A stretch of 64,000 bases of DNA from NCBI RefSeq assembly GCF_011758565.1, contig NZ_JAAMOX010000001.1, positions 907,838 through 971,837 of the forward strand, in the 5' to 3' direction. The position numbers and the translations under genes are program-made. Numbering within the stretch: position 1 is the first letter of the stretch; every line of letters begins with the position of its first letter. Below, one piece after another: positions 1 to 10,500 of the stretch. The notes beneath the pieces are model-generated. The model saw only the letters and a list, made by a program, of their open reading frames with translations, searched no databases and was not told the DNA's origin. This DNA is from Lysinibacter cavernae (GTDB lineage Bacteria; Actinomycetota; Actinomycetes; Actinomycetales; Microbacteriaceae).

Positions 1-523
1 CAACGTCAACGGCGTCCACAAATGCTGTGGCGCCGTTGCCGGCTGGCACCATAATCTCGTCTCGATCCCGAATATCGGAGACGTGCGTCGTCGAAAGGTT
101 TTGATGGAAGAAGGATGCCCGCACGAAGGCCCATCCGATGCCAGAGGTGCGCAGCCAAGCCTCGAGGGCCGCGTGGGGCACCACCCGATTCTTCTCAGCT
201 CCCTGCAACGACAACAAGACGATCTGTCCGACGCCAAGTAGCTTTGCGTGTTCTAGCGCGGGAATCATCTCTTTCTTCGGCTTTCCCAGCTGGGGTGGCC
301 GCATCAAGAACATCTGCTGGATGCCGTCAAACGCGTCATCCCAGGTGTCAGGACGCGTGAAGTCCAAGGCGACAGCCTCCACTGACTCACCGAACACCCT
401 CCGAACCGATTCGATGCTCCGCCCAGCCGCGCGCACGGTATGGCCGGCTTCAAGCAACTGCTCAACGACCACTCGACCGATATTGCCGGTCGCCCCAGTC
501 ACCAAAATTGGCTGCGCACTCAT
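1..523 (-). CDS. NmrA/SDR-family NAD(P)-binding protein (partial, C-terminus outside window)
   Basis: The reverse strand reads from an ATG at 523 to the window edge, giving 174 codons. The N-terminus has a strand followed by GATGNIGR (about residues 10-17), the GxxGxxG dinucleotide-binding turn of atypical short-chain dehydrogenases of the NmrA type. The visible part then has the usual alternating strands and helices. A purine-rich GGAGCTAGGA directly before the ATG supports this start. NmrA-like proteins are NAD(P)-binding redox sensors or quinone/flavin reductases; the substrate cannot be told here. It lies downstream of, and on the same strand as, the giant surface protein gene, but a hairpin with a T-tract separates them, so it is probably a separate unit. 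Confidence 0.85.
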   Translation of the reverse strand, partial: MSAQPILVTGATGNIGRVVVEQLLEAGHTVRAAGRSIESVRRVFGESVEAVALDFTRPDTWDDAFDGIQQMFLMRPPQLGKPKKEMIPALEHAKLLGVGQIVLLSLQGAEKNRVVPHAALEAWLRTSGIGWAFVRASFFHQNLSTTHVSDIRDRDEIMVPAGNGATAFVDAVDV

Positions 524-823
524 TCCTAGCTCCGCTTCGTGAGGTTGACCCTCGATATCAAAAAAGATGCAGAGACTGCATCGAGCATGGTGTCGAGTCT
601 ATCCGACGTTACCGGGCAGGCCCCATCTACGCATTCGCGTAGCACTCAGGCGCTGCTCAGGTCGAGCTTCTCGCTCCTGAAGCGTCAACGCATTCTTGTC
701 CACGGGCAGCCCCAGAACTAGCACGCCCTGCCGACGACTGCGGGCCTCCGGCCAGGGCGGATAGCAGTATCCAATTCCCCAACCGAAGGCCCGTATGCTC
801 AACGAGCTACGCGGTAGCGATCG
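524..823. other. Intergenic stretch without a convincing gene
   Basis: No frame here has a believable protein. A 67-codon reverse reading frame (599-802) has no family resemblance and no ribosome binding site. The only structure seen is the hairpin at 560-582. Confidence 0.6.
560..582 (-). terminator. Small hairpin with T-tract (terminator, or operator of the NmrA-like gene)
   Basis: The arms 566-572 and 576-582 form a perfect 7-bp stem with a 3-nt loop. On the reverse strand six T residues follow (565-560), which is intrinsic-terminator form for transcripts arriving from the giant gene that ends at 824. The palindrome also lies about 45 nt before the ATG at 523, so it could instead be an operator. 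Confidence 0.5.
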
Positions 824-3800
824 TTATCGCGGCGTGGCCGAGCCCATCAGTGTGCGTTCGTTTCGCTGACGTCGCAGCATACCGCCGGCAAGCAGCAGGC
901 CAAGAGCAAGCAACAACACGGAGGTCAGTTGCCCACCGGTCACCGCGAGCGGCAACGGCAACGCTGTTCCCATGTACCGCGATGAGTCCGATGCAGGTGT
1001 GGCATCGTTCCCCGTTGGGCTCGCGCCGGTCACGGTTGCGGTGTTTTCGTATGCGCCAACCGTAGCCGTTCCCTGCTTCTCGCAGGTCACGCTTTCGCCA
1101 GGCTCAAGGTAATCAATCGGGCAGCTCACGACGCCCTCTATGTTGTCCTCAACAACGATGCCGACCAACGTTACATTTCCGGTATTGGTAACCGCATACG
1201 TCCATGTCACGTCGTCACCATCGTTCAGCAACGGAGTATCAGCGGCAAAGGCCTCGGTTGCGAGCTTTCCATTCGTGCGCTTTTCAACCGCAATCTCGGG
1301 TCGCTCAATATCGAGAATGACCTCGGCGATCGTGGAGTTCACGTCGCCAACTACCGACTCGGCGTGTGCAACGGCCGAGTTGATCAGAGCATCCCCCAGC
1401 GCGTCTTCTTGCGTGATCGTATACGGCGCGCTGCACTGTACCCGTTCACCCGGCGCCAACGAAATGTTGGCGGGATCGAGTTCGACACCATTGGCGTTGC
1501 ACACAATATCGCCAAGCCCTGGCAGCGGGTCCTCAACGCGAACCTTGTCGAGTACGGTATTCCCGTCGTTCAAAACCTCAAAGGAATACGTCACCGTGTC
1601 ACCGGCGACTACGCCAACAGCTGGCGAAACGCTCTTCTCCAGCGAAACCACCGGCTCAGCACCGTAGTACCTGGAAGGGTCCTCGTCGGTGACAGCATCT
1701 AGCTGAATGGCGTTTCCGTCGTTGTCGGCCGGCTGAGCCGAAACCGAACCGAGGTTGACGTAGTCACCAAGAGTGTCAGCCGACCCGGTGATCGTACACT
1801 CGGTACTCTCCCCCGGCTTCAACTCAGTTGTTGGGCAAACGGCCAACCCCTCAAGGTCGTCACTCACACGCAGCCCGATGAGCACCGAATCACCCTCGTT
1901 TTTTACGGTGAAGGTCCAGGTCACGTCGCTGCCACGCTGGATTGCTGGCACATCAGTATCGCCGAGGTCGTTTGCATCCGCTCCGTTGGTGCGCTTGACC
2001 ACGCTGAGCTCTGGGGTAACCGCCTCATAGTGGGCGGAGTCATCCGCTTGCACCGTCTTACCGGCAACAATACTGCCGCCAGAGGTCACGGTGTCGGGCC
2101 CCGCGCCCGTCGCGGTTGCAACATTCACATACGGCCCGGCTACTGCCACAGCATCGAGCGTGCAGTCCATCGACTCGCCAATTCCGAGGCTCGTTGCGGG
2201 ACAGTTCACCGCGCCTTCGATGTCGTCAGCCAAGCTGATGCCGTTGAGAGCAACGTTTCCGATGTTGGTGACGGTGTACTCAAATGTGGCGGATTCTCCG
2301 GTCAGTATCCACTCGGGGTCGTCCAGCGTGGTTACGGCGTTACCATTCACCTTTTTGACCAGGTCGATGGCAGGAACCGAACCGAAGTAGGCGCTTGGAT
2401 CGTCGTCAGAGACCGACTTTTCAGGGCCGTCCGCTGACACCGAACCGGTGTTCCGGTACTGCCCAGGTAGTGCCGTGCCCGTGAGCTCACACGTCATCGA
2501 CGCCAACGGCGCAAGCTCGGTGTTTGGACAGACAATCGCACCCTCCATGTCATCGCTCACCGCGATGTTCTGCAGCGTGGTGTTTCCCGAGTTGGTGACC
2601 ACATACGTCCAGGTCACGTCGACACCGTTCTCAACGAACGGACCACTACTTGTCGGGTCGCTGACGGCCTGCTCCTGCGTGAACTTACTCAGTGAGATTT
2701 CTGATTCCGCACCAAAGTAGTGAGACACGTCCTGGTCATCGACCCGAGACTCGCCAGAGATAGGGTCGCCCGCGTCATCTGCTGGCTGGCCACTCACGGT
2801 TGCGGTGTTTTCGTAGTCATCACGAACGGCACCGTCGGTTGCTTCGAGCGTGCAGGTAGTGGATGCGCCAGGCAGCAACGACGTGACGGGGCAGGTCACT
2901 GCACCCTCAACGTCGTCAAGCAGCCGCAGGTCAACAAGCGGGGTGTCCCCCGTGTTGGTTACCACGTACGTCCACGTCACGTCCTCGCCGAGGCCGATCA
3001 GCACCGCGTCTGCCGCAGCTGTTGCCAATTCACCGTTGGTGCGTTTCTCTACCTCGATGGATGGCGCGAGCGCGCGACCGAGGTAGTGCGACGGGTCAAT
3101 TGATGACGCTCCGGCACGCGAAATGGTGCCCTGACCGGTCACTCGACCTGTGTTCTTATACACACCGTCCGGGTACATCGCTGCGTTTTCGGTACTTACC
3201 GCGTCAGCCGATGTTGTGCAGGTGACCGAATCGCCAACGGGAATCGTGCCGCCCGACGCTCCGAGGGTAAAGGCGCGCCCTGTTGATCCGAGCGTGCAGG
3301 CAAAGACTGCGTCGAGTTCAACATCGTCGCCAAGCGTCACGTTACGAACCGGTTCCTGGCCTTCGTTGGTGATGAGATAGGTCCAAGTCACGTTCTCAAA
3401 CTCCGTGAGCGTTGGAACGTCTGCGTCGCCTGGAAGGCTGGCATCAGCGCCGTTGGTCGTTTTAAGGAGACCAAGCTTCGGCTGTGGAACGCGAACCTGC
3501 GCGGTATTGCTGTCGGTCAGGGTTGCTCCCGATGGGGTGGTTGCAACAACGCCTGCGGTGTTGACGTGATCGCCAATTCCCCAGCCGGTTGACCAGGTGC
3601 AAGTGAGCGTTCGGCTTGCACCCGGTGCCAGCGTAAAGGTCGGGAGCGTGCAGTATTCGCCGATCTGAGGGTCAGTCACCTGCACGTTTGTCAGGGTACT
3701 GAGCCCGGTATTGGTCACGACGAATCGGTACGAAACGCCAGCGCCAGACGCAACAGTCGCGAATTCACCGGCGGCGTCAAAACTGCCGTCCGCCTTCGCA

Positions 3801-6800
3801 TCAGCGTCAAGCCACCGACCGTTTGCGTTCACTTGCTTGAGCAGCGTGATCGATGGCTCAGCGGTTTCGAGTGACACGGATGCGCAATGGTCCTGCGTGT
3901 CTTCGTCACAGGTGCCTGCTGGGCTATCCACGTCGGGCACGCTGTTCGCAGTAATAGCTGCCTTATTGGTGATAAGGCCAACCTTGGTCACGAGCGCCCT
4001 GAAGGTAAAGGTGAACGATTCGCCCGCCTGAACGGTACCAACGTCCCACCGTCCGGTAGCTTCATCGACGCTACCAATGGTGACGCGCGACGAACCCGGC
4101 ACAATGCTGAGCCCGTCAGGCACCTGGTCCTCAACCACTACGTCACGCCCTGGAGCAACTGCGGTCGTTGGATTCTTGGTGGTGCGGTCAAGGTACGAGA
4201 CCTCTCCCGTATCGGGATCAACGGTTGGGATGGCGTCGTGGGCAACGGTGATTGAGTAGGTTACTTCTTCACCAGGCGCGGCCGAGATCGGCGACACCGT
4301 TTTCAGAAGCGACAGGTCACTCTGGGCGACCACAATGCCAACTTTTGGGGGCTCACTCGTCAGCAGCTTCAGCCCGTCGTCGGCACGAGTCGCCGAATAG
4401 GCTACCGAGTTCCAGGCAATCTCACCCCGCGTAGGAGTCTTGGCGGGTGAGGTCATCGACCACGACACAATCGCGCGATCTCCCATCGAAATGGGGCCTG
4501 CCGGCTTGAGCTTGATCGCGGTCACCGTCGAAGGGTTTGCCGGGAGTGTTGCACTCCAGTCGCTATTGCAACCGACCGGCCAAGTTGCCGATCCGTCGCC
4601 CACCTCCGGTCGGCAAGGATTCGTAGCAGTGCTGTACTGCACCGTCCAACCAGCTGGAACGGATACCGCTCCCGCGAGTTCCGGCCCCCACTGGCTGTTT
4701 CTGTCGATCGACTGTTGACTATTGGAAACACCCGTATCGCCGATACGTGGGAAAACGTCATAGAAGACGGCGTCATTTGCGGCCACTGAACCACCGTTGG
4801 TGATCGTCATCCGATAATCGATGGCACCAGGCTGACCAGGATCAGCAACGCCAACACCGGGGAAGCCAACAAACGAGCTATCGAGATTCCCCTTAACTTC
4901 TTTCACCGCGTTGAGCAGCGGAGAGGCCTGAAGCCCAGAAGTCATTCGAGTTCCGGCAGAACAGATCGACTCGTTGTCAACCCGGCCGTTGCCGTTCCAA
5001 TCGTCGCTATCGTCAGTGAGCGGAACCGTCAGCTCTCGCTGGTTGAAGACACAACTGTCAAACGAAGCGTCATTTGCGGCAGAAATCCGCACGATGTTTT
5101 CGGTATCGCCGAGGTTCGGAAAGCTCGCTCCGTTTGCCGGAACAATTTTCGCGACAACGGGCGCACGGTTGGAGAGCACCGTCGAATCTTTGCCGGCAGC
5201 ATACAGCGGAACACCCTTGGCAACCGTCAACCGAAACAGCGTACGGCCGGTGCCGTTGTAGTTATCAATGAACTCGTAGCTGTAGTCGTTTGGGCCATAT
5301 TTTGTGGCCGTGTTGCTCGAACCGGGCATGACGCTTGCGACCCTAAGCTGATTTGCGGTGATACCTGCGGGAAAGAGATCAGCGACGACAACTCCGCCTG
5401 TCCAGGGCTTGGAAAGATCATCCATGTACATGATGTCCGCGCCGATTGACAGCTGACCAGACAACGCAAATTTATTGGTCTGCGCGATCAGTCCAGACTG
5501 CGCACGAACAACTGCACTCTGCGATGAGGTGATCGCACTTCCGTCAAGATAAACGAGGGAGAAGTCAGCGGTATTCATTGCGGTTTCGTCAGCAACCCGG
5601 TCACTTGGCAAGTACCCGTTCAGCGTGAGGTCCACAAAGCTGAAGGAGTTCATGGATTCAAGGGTCACGTTGTCAACGACGAGCTCCGCGAGTATGTCAT
5701 CAGCCTGGATTGCCCAGTCATAGGTTGAGACTTTTTTGAACGTTTTACGCTCGCCGTCAGTATTCAGATAGTAAATCTGACCGTCGGCAAGTGCCGTGAG
5801 TGCCGCAGCGGATGTCACCTGCAATGAGGTCACACGCACCGCGGGATCCGAACAAATTGTTCCAGGAGCGTTCGAGTTGTACTGGTTCTGCCCGAATTCG
5901 TTCAGCGTGGTGTTCGTGGCACACGGCATCGGGTCTCGCAGGCTCCAGCTTGCAGAAAGCGATGACGTATTCTGCGTTCGAAGCCGCCAGCTCATTGGCG
6001 TGTCGTTGCTCTGGGCCTGACCGATCGCCACTGGCGCCGGAATATCCGAATCACATGAGCCGGCAACGTTTATGCGACCAGCGCCGGTTGACTTACAGAA
6101 CGCTCCGACTGGAGTAAAGGCGCCAAACGTATGGTTCACTGCCGATTCCCGAACCTGCGGTTGCGTCTCGCCAAGGAAGTTGCCTTCGACGCGTGCCGTA
6201 TTTACAACGGATTTGCCGGTACCAAAACTTCCGGAGGGATAGCGCAGCTCAACCCAGTACTGCTCGTCCGTACAGTGCTTGGCGGTGTTAAGCTCACCAA
6301 TTTCCCACGTCACGCGGTCGGTCCCGTTGTAGAGACCGTTTCCTGAGGCAGCCACAAACTCAGCGCCAGGAGGAAGCAGGTCGGTGAGTTTTGCATTAAC
6401 AAGCTGCAATCGTCCAAGCTCATCAGCAGAGTTGTCACACACCCGAATGTTGTACCGAAGCGGAAGGTCATTGGGAAGCGCGGAGCCGTTTGGCACGTTG
6501 CCGGGGTTGTCCTTTTTGACGCCAAGCACGCCAACGGCTGTCAGGGTCACCTCTGCAGATGCGCTCACGGCTTCGGCGTTGGATCCTGTGATGGTTGCGT
6601 TCAGTTCCGCAACGGTGTTATTCGGGGTGACATAGTTCAGTGATCTTGTCGAGAACTCAACTGCGGTTGTGTTACCGGCTGGCACACCCTTGATCATTGT
6701 CACCACGAGCTCGTTGTTCACGAACTGCCAGGAAGCGACATTTGGATGCTTCACCGATTCAAAGTGTTCAGCGGATTGGCTGAGACTCGCTGGCCAGGGA

Positions 6801-7039
6801 ATTCGGATGACGCCGTCATCGCAGGTTGGTGCCGCAACCGCGGAACACGAAACCTGTAAACGGAAGGTGTGCTTATTTCCTGACGCTTGCGGACTCGGCG
6901 ATTGCCGTGTCAGTTGCAGCTGCCACGAGGCCTCCGCTACCGGTTCCGCGGCCGCGGGAGTCACTGCAACGCTCATGCCAAGCAACAGGCTGAGCGACAC
7001 ACCAAGTATTGCCCGAATTGGACGTCGGCGATTATTCAT
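824..7039 (-). CDS. Giant wall-anchored repeat protein with tandem DUF7507-like modules (2071 aa)
   Basis: This is a secreted, cell-wall-attached stalk protein. A Sec signal peptide occupies roughly residues 1-32 (RRR, hydrophobic core, AAAEP). The first 900 residues are beta-rich and unassigned. A DUF11-like module follows at about 910-1060. From about 1063 to 2020 there are eight tandem modules of about 105-120 aa. Most read K-[RT]TNG, then WTY-VTN-G, an acidic pair, a CP and a second Cys about 15 residues later, then Y-NTA and S-Y-G at the end. The Cys pairs suggest one disulfide per module. The C-terminus has LAVTG, a hydrophobic segment and RRQRNER, a class E sortase signal. The start is ATG with AGGGGTGG upstream. 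It is probably an adhesin or surface spacer; the ligand is unknown. Confidence 0.85.
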   Translation of the reverse strand: MNNRRRPIRAILGVSLSLLLGMSVAVTPAAAEPVAEASWQLQLTRQSPSPQASGNKHTFRLQVSCSAVAAPTCDDGVIRIPWPASLSQSAEHFESVKHPNVASWQFVNNELVVTMIKGVPAGNTTAVEFSTRSLNYVTPNNTVAELNATITGSNAEAVSASAEVTLTAVGVLGVKKDNPGNVPNGSALPNDLPLRYNIRVCDNSADELGRLQLVNAKLTDLLPPGAEFVAASGNGLYNGTDRVTWEIGELNTAKHCTDEQYWVELRYPSGSFGTGKSVVNTARVEGNFLGETQPQVRESAVNHTFGAFTPVGAFCKSTGAGRINVAGSCDSDIPAPVAIGQAQSNDTPMSWRLRTQNTSSLSASWSLRDPMPCATNTTLNEFGQNQYNSNAPGTICSDPAVRVTSLQVTSAAALTALADGQIYYLNTDGERKTFKKVSTYDWAIQADDILAELVVDNVTLESMNSFSFVDLTLNGYLPSDRVADETAMNTADFSLVYLDGSAITSSQSAVVRAQSGLIAQTNKFALSGQLSIGADIMYMDDLSKPWTGGVVVADLFPAGITANQLRVASVMPGSSNTATKYGPNDYSYEFIDNYNGTGRTLFRLTVAKGVPLYAAGKDSTVLSNRAPVVAKIVPANGASFPNLGDTENIVRISAANDASFDSCVFNQRELTVPLTDDSDDWNGNGRVDNESICSAGTRMTSGLQASPLLNAVKEVKGNLDSSFVGFPGVGVADPGQPGAIDYRMTITNGGSVAANDAVFYDVFPRIGDTGVSNSQQSIDRNSQWGPELAGAVSVPAGWTVQYSTATNPCRPEVGDGSATWPVGCNSDWSATLPANPSTVTAIKLKPAGPISMGDRAIVSWSMTSPAKTPTRGEIAWNSVAYSATRADDGLKLLTSEPPKVGIVVAQSDLSLLKTVSPISAAPGEEVTYSITVAHDAIPTVDPDTGEVSYLDRTTKNPTTAVAPGRDVVVEDQVPDGLSIVPGSSRVTIGSVDEATGRWDVGTVQAGESFTFTFRALVTKVGLITNKAAITANSVPDVDSPAGTCDEDTQDHCASVSLETAEPSITLLKQVNANGRWLDADAKADGSFDAAGEFATVASGAGVSYRFVVTNTGLSTLTNVQVTDPQIGEYCTLPTFTLAPGASRTLTCTWSTGWGIGDHVNTAGVVATTPSGATLTDSNTAQVRVPQPKLGLLKTTNGADASLPGDADVPTLTEFENVTWTYLITNEGQEPVRNVTLGDDVELDAVFACTLGSTGRAFTLGASGGTIPVGDSVTCTTSADAVSTENAAMYPDGVYKNTGRVTGQGTISRAGASSIDPSHYLGRALAPSIEVEKRTNGELATAAADAVLIGLGEDVTWTYVVTNTGDTPLVDLRLLDDVEGAVTCPVTSLLPGASTTCTLEATDGAVRDDYENTATVSGQPADDAGDPISGESRVDDQDVSHYFGAESEISLSKFTQEQAVSDPTSSGPFVENGVDVTWTYVVTNSGNTTLQNIAVSDDMEGAIVCPNTELAPLASMTCELTGTALPGQYRNTGSVSADGPEKSVSDDDPSAYFGSVPAIDLVKKVNGNAVTTLDDPEWILTGESATFEYTVTNIGNVALNGISLADDIEGAVNCPATSLGIGESMDCTLDAVAVAGPYVNVATATGAGPDTVTSGGSIVAGKTVQADDSAHYEAVTPELSVVKRTNGADANDLGDTDVPAIQRGSDVTWTFTVKNEGDSVLIGLRVSDDLEGLAVCPTTELKPGESTECTITGSADTLGDYVNLGSVSAQPADNDGNAIQLDAVTDEDPSRYYGAEPVVSLEKSVSPAVGVVAGDTVTYSFEVLNDGNTVLDKVRVEDPLPGLGDIVCNANGVELDPANISLAPGERVQCSAPYTITQEDALGDALINSAVAHAESVVGDVNSTIAEVILDIERPEIAVEKRTNGKLATEAFAADTPLLNDGDDVTWTYAVTNTGNVTLVGIVVEDNIEGVVSCPIDYLEPGESVTCEKQGTATVGAYENTATVTGASPTGNDATPASDSSRYMGTALPLPLAVTGGQLTSVLLLALGLLLAGGMLRRQRNERTLMGSATPR

Positions 7040-7561
7040 TTCTATGGATCCACCCCTAATAGACCTTGGGCAAAAAATACCCGTGAATGGTTAACCATAC
7101 GGAGATAAATACGCACACAATTTATTTGTCAGACAGGACAAATGCCGCAAAAACCCTGCCATCTCGGTGGAATGTCTATGAACCATTCGGAACATTGAGA
7201 GTTATTGCATGTTGTCGCAACACAAAAAGCATTACAGAGTCTCAGAGGCTTCACAGGAATCGCACTTTGCGTACGGTAGAGTATTTATCCTCATTCAATT
7301 AAACGGCGCTTTTGCCGCGCCCCGGCGAGTGATCTCGCCCCATTCAGGTGATGTCGTCCCAGCCACGAACACATGCCGCCTGCATGGTAACGGAGGAGCA
7401 GACGCGGGCCGAGAACCCGCCTACTCATCGAGCCAACGATGAACCATGACGCACGACGGGGCGCCACACCTCAACAGTGTGACGCCCCTCTCCGCGTATG
7501 ACCTACTCAGCTGCCGGGCGTGAACACGAGCGGACTGAGTCGAATCCTGGCAGCGAAGCGT
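7040..7561. other. Intergenic region carrying the promoter region of the giant gene
   Basis: This stretch separates two same-strand surface genes. Roughly 7040-7300 looks visibly richer in A+T than the flanking genes and must carry the promoter for the gene starting at 7039; I could not fix a single -35/-10 pair. No protein-coding frame is convincing. Confidence 0.5.
7458..7487 (-). terminator. Terminator-like hairpin downstream of the 1298-aa surface protein gene
   Basis: A G/C-rich inverted repeat (GGGGCG..CACAC with GTGTG..CGCCCC) lies about 75 nt past the stop codon of the reverse-strand gene ending at 7562. No T-run follows, so factor-assisted or weak termination is as likely as a true intrinsic terminator. 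Confidence 0.45.
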
Positions 7562-10500
7562 TTACTCGACGCGACGCCCGAGCTTCCCTCGGTAACCGCG
7601 CAGAACGAAGAACCCGCCAATCAGCAGCCCAAGACCGCCAACGAGGGCAAGGACTCCCTGCCCCAACGAACCGGTCATTGCGAGTCCGGCCGGTTTGGTT
7701 CCGGGTGTCACGCCAGAACCAGGCTCTCCACCCGCCGGTGGTGCAAGTGACTCCGACACAACGGCAAGCGCGTTATCTTCGCCAGTCACCGTCTCACCGT
7801 TGACATCGGTAGCCGATGCCGCGACCTCGTTGAGGAGGTCCTCGTCCGTCACAAGGTTGGTAAGCACAACGACGTTGCTTTCGCCCGCGTTCATCTCACC
7901 AATCTGAATCGTTTTGTCAAGCTTCTCATCGGCAACCGTCACATCCGACAGGGGCAGGTTTCCGGTGTTTGTGGTCACGATACGCCAGTACGTCGCATCG
8001 CCCTTTGCTACCTCGGTGCTATCGAGCCACGGACCCTCTGGCCCTGTCGAAACTTGCTTGGTCACCGTGAGATCCGACTGAGCCCCAAAGTACCACGATG
8101 ATGCGGCCGCAAGAAGGTCGCCCTCGCCTGCAGGATGTGCAGCCGCGGCCGTCACGGTGTTGTGGTACTGCCCGGTTATTGCCGTTCCTGGCGCAGAAAG
8201 GGTCACGGCCGCTCCTGGCGCAAGATGAGCAACTGTCTTGCTGAAGACGGTTTTGCCATCGCTATCAACATCCGACACCAGGATGTCGGTCAGCGGAAGG
8301 GTTCCGGTGTTGCTGACCGTATATTCCCAAGTCACAGCGCTTCCTGGCACAAGGAAGTCTCCAGGCGCCGAGGGAACCGTTTTTCCGTTGGTTGTCTTTG
8401 CCACGGTCAGCCCAGCCGCTCCGGCCAAATACCACGATTCGTCTGACTGCTGCTCCGGCTGAACGCCCAAGGGAGCGCCAGCGAAGTCAGAGGCTACTGC
8501 ATGTGCAACGGCGGTGTTGTGGTACTGACCAGCGCTCGCAACATCGTTTGCTGTAAAGGTGCGTGACTGTCCTGGCAGCAACGGACCCGTGGCCGATGTG
8601 GTCGGCCGCAAGGTGCCCGTCGTTCCGTCGCCAGCGGTGTAGCTGTCCGTCACTGCAAGATCACGCAACGGAGTGTCACCCGTGTTCGTGATTTCGTATG
8701 TCCACTCAACATCGGAGCCAACCGCGACGGTCGCGCCAGGAGCCTCGGTGTAGGCGATTCCGTTGGTCCGTTTCGTCAGGGTGTAGGCGGGATGCCCGTC
8801 ACCGATCGCGACCGCGGTGTTTGAGAGGAACGACCGAGGAGTGCCGCCGTAGATTCCGTCGAGCGTGAACGCGTTTGCCGCCCGCTCGTTAAACACGAGA
8901 CCGTCATCCGCAGTCGTTGGCATCACGAGCGTCATGGATTGCCCGGCTGCGAGGGTTGGGATAGTCACCCGAACCGCCGTCGCGCCGACCGGGTTACTCG
9001 TCCAGGTTCCCGACGTTGCGTTGACCGCGTCCGTCGAGTACTCGGCAACCGCACCGGCGGGGAGTCCAGTGATTGGGCCAGAGCCAATCACCGAAAAGTT
9101 GCTCAGACGCTGGTCTTTTGGAGTTGGCAGGCGGTCAAAGGCAACCACGTCCGTCATATCGTTTGGCAGTGTGTTTGCAATAAACAGCTCCCAATCAACC
9201 GCGCCCTTTGACGTTGCGGCCGCGGTAATGCCCCATTCCGGCTGCTGATCGGTACGGACCTGTTTGGAGAGCAGGATGCCTCCGGCAGAGGTCACCGTGA
9301 GCGGCGCACTGCTCGTCGCAATCTGCGGAATTGTGGAGCCGAAGTACGCATCGGGAGCAAAGTATCCAGACCAGAAAGCCATCGGCATTCCGGAATACGT
9401 TGGCGACTCATCACGAAGCCACGAGCTCACACTCGCCGCAACGCCACCGCTTGTCAGGGCTTGCGGCATGGTGACTGTCGGAATCGAGTACCAGTAGCCA
9501 TCGGCCTCAACCGCACGCTCCTTTGCCGTGCCTGCGGCATACACCGACTCGACGCTGTCAAACGTCAGTACAACGACCTGGTGAGTCCCCTGCGCGTCGG
9601 TCACCGTTTCAGTTGTGACCGTCGCACCGTCGCCGATGGCAGGAACAGGAAGGCCGCTGACCGAACTGGCCGAAAGCGCCGATACCCCAACCGAAGGGTC
9701 GTACGAGACGCCAACGGGGAGCACCACTCGAGCAACGGCACCTGGATAGGCAACACCGGCAGGGTTCACATTTGTCACGCCAACTTGGTAGTCGGTAGCC
9801 GCGCCAACCGTAATCGTGGTCGGAGCCTTCACCGTCGTGATCATGTTTACCCGGTCACGAAGCGTGAGCGTCAGCGGGTTGGAGGTACCGGCGACCGTCT
9901 CGCCGTCGGTGGTCACTCCGTCTGCCTTGGCAGTATTCACAATCGTTGTTGCCGAAAGGCTCGGATCTGACAGCGAGGCAAACGAGCTCATGTAGGCGGG
10001 CGTCACGCGGATCTCGGAGCCGCCAGGCATCCCCGCGGTTGCCGAAGCGTCCACAATGAAGCGCCAGCCGGTCATCCACTGTCCCGTTGGGATGACAACC
10101 TCACCAATAGGGCCACCGTCGATGAAGCCGCGTGAGCCATCGTTTGCGACGGAAATCGAGAACGTCGTCCTACCGGTCCGCATGGCAGGAATTGAGTAGT
10201 CCTGCCAGGTCTCGTTGGTGTTGGTGATGTATTGCAGCTTGACCGGTGCGTTGAGCGCTACAAGGGCAGGGCTGAACTGCGTGGTCAGGCGGAACAGCGA
10301 CGCGTGGTCAAAGAACTCGGCGTTCTGTGCCGATTGTTGGGCCGAATCCTCAACAACCATGCGGTCGAGTCTGGCTTTCTCTATGCCTTCGGTGTACCCG
10401 GCCTTCACGAGGTAGGTGCTGAGGTACGATCCCGAATCGACCGGAGCGGAGTGCGCGCCGTTTGAGGGAATCGACTTCTCAACGGTAATCCCTTTGCCAC

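Noticed and set aside
599-802. 67-codon reverse frame just upstream of a T-tract hairpin
   Set aside because: It is tempting because the hairpin follows it, but there is no ribosome binding site, family pattern or codon bias.
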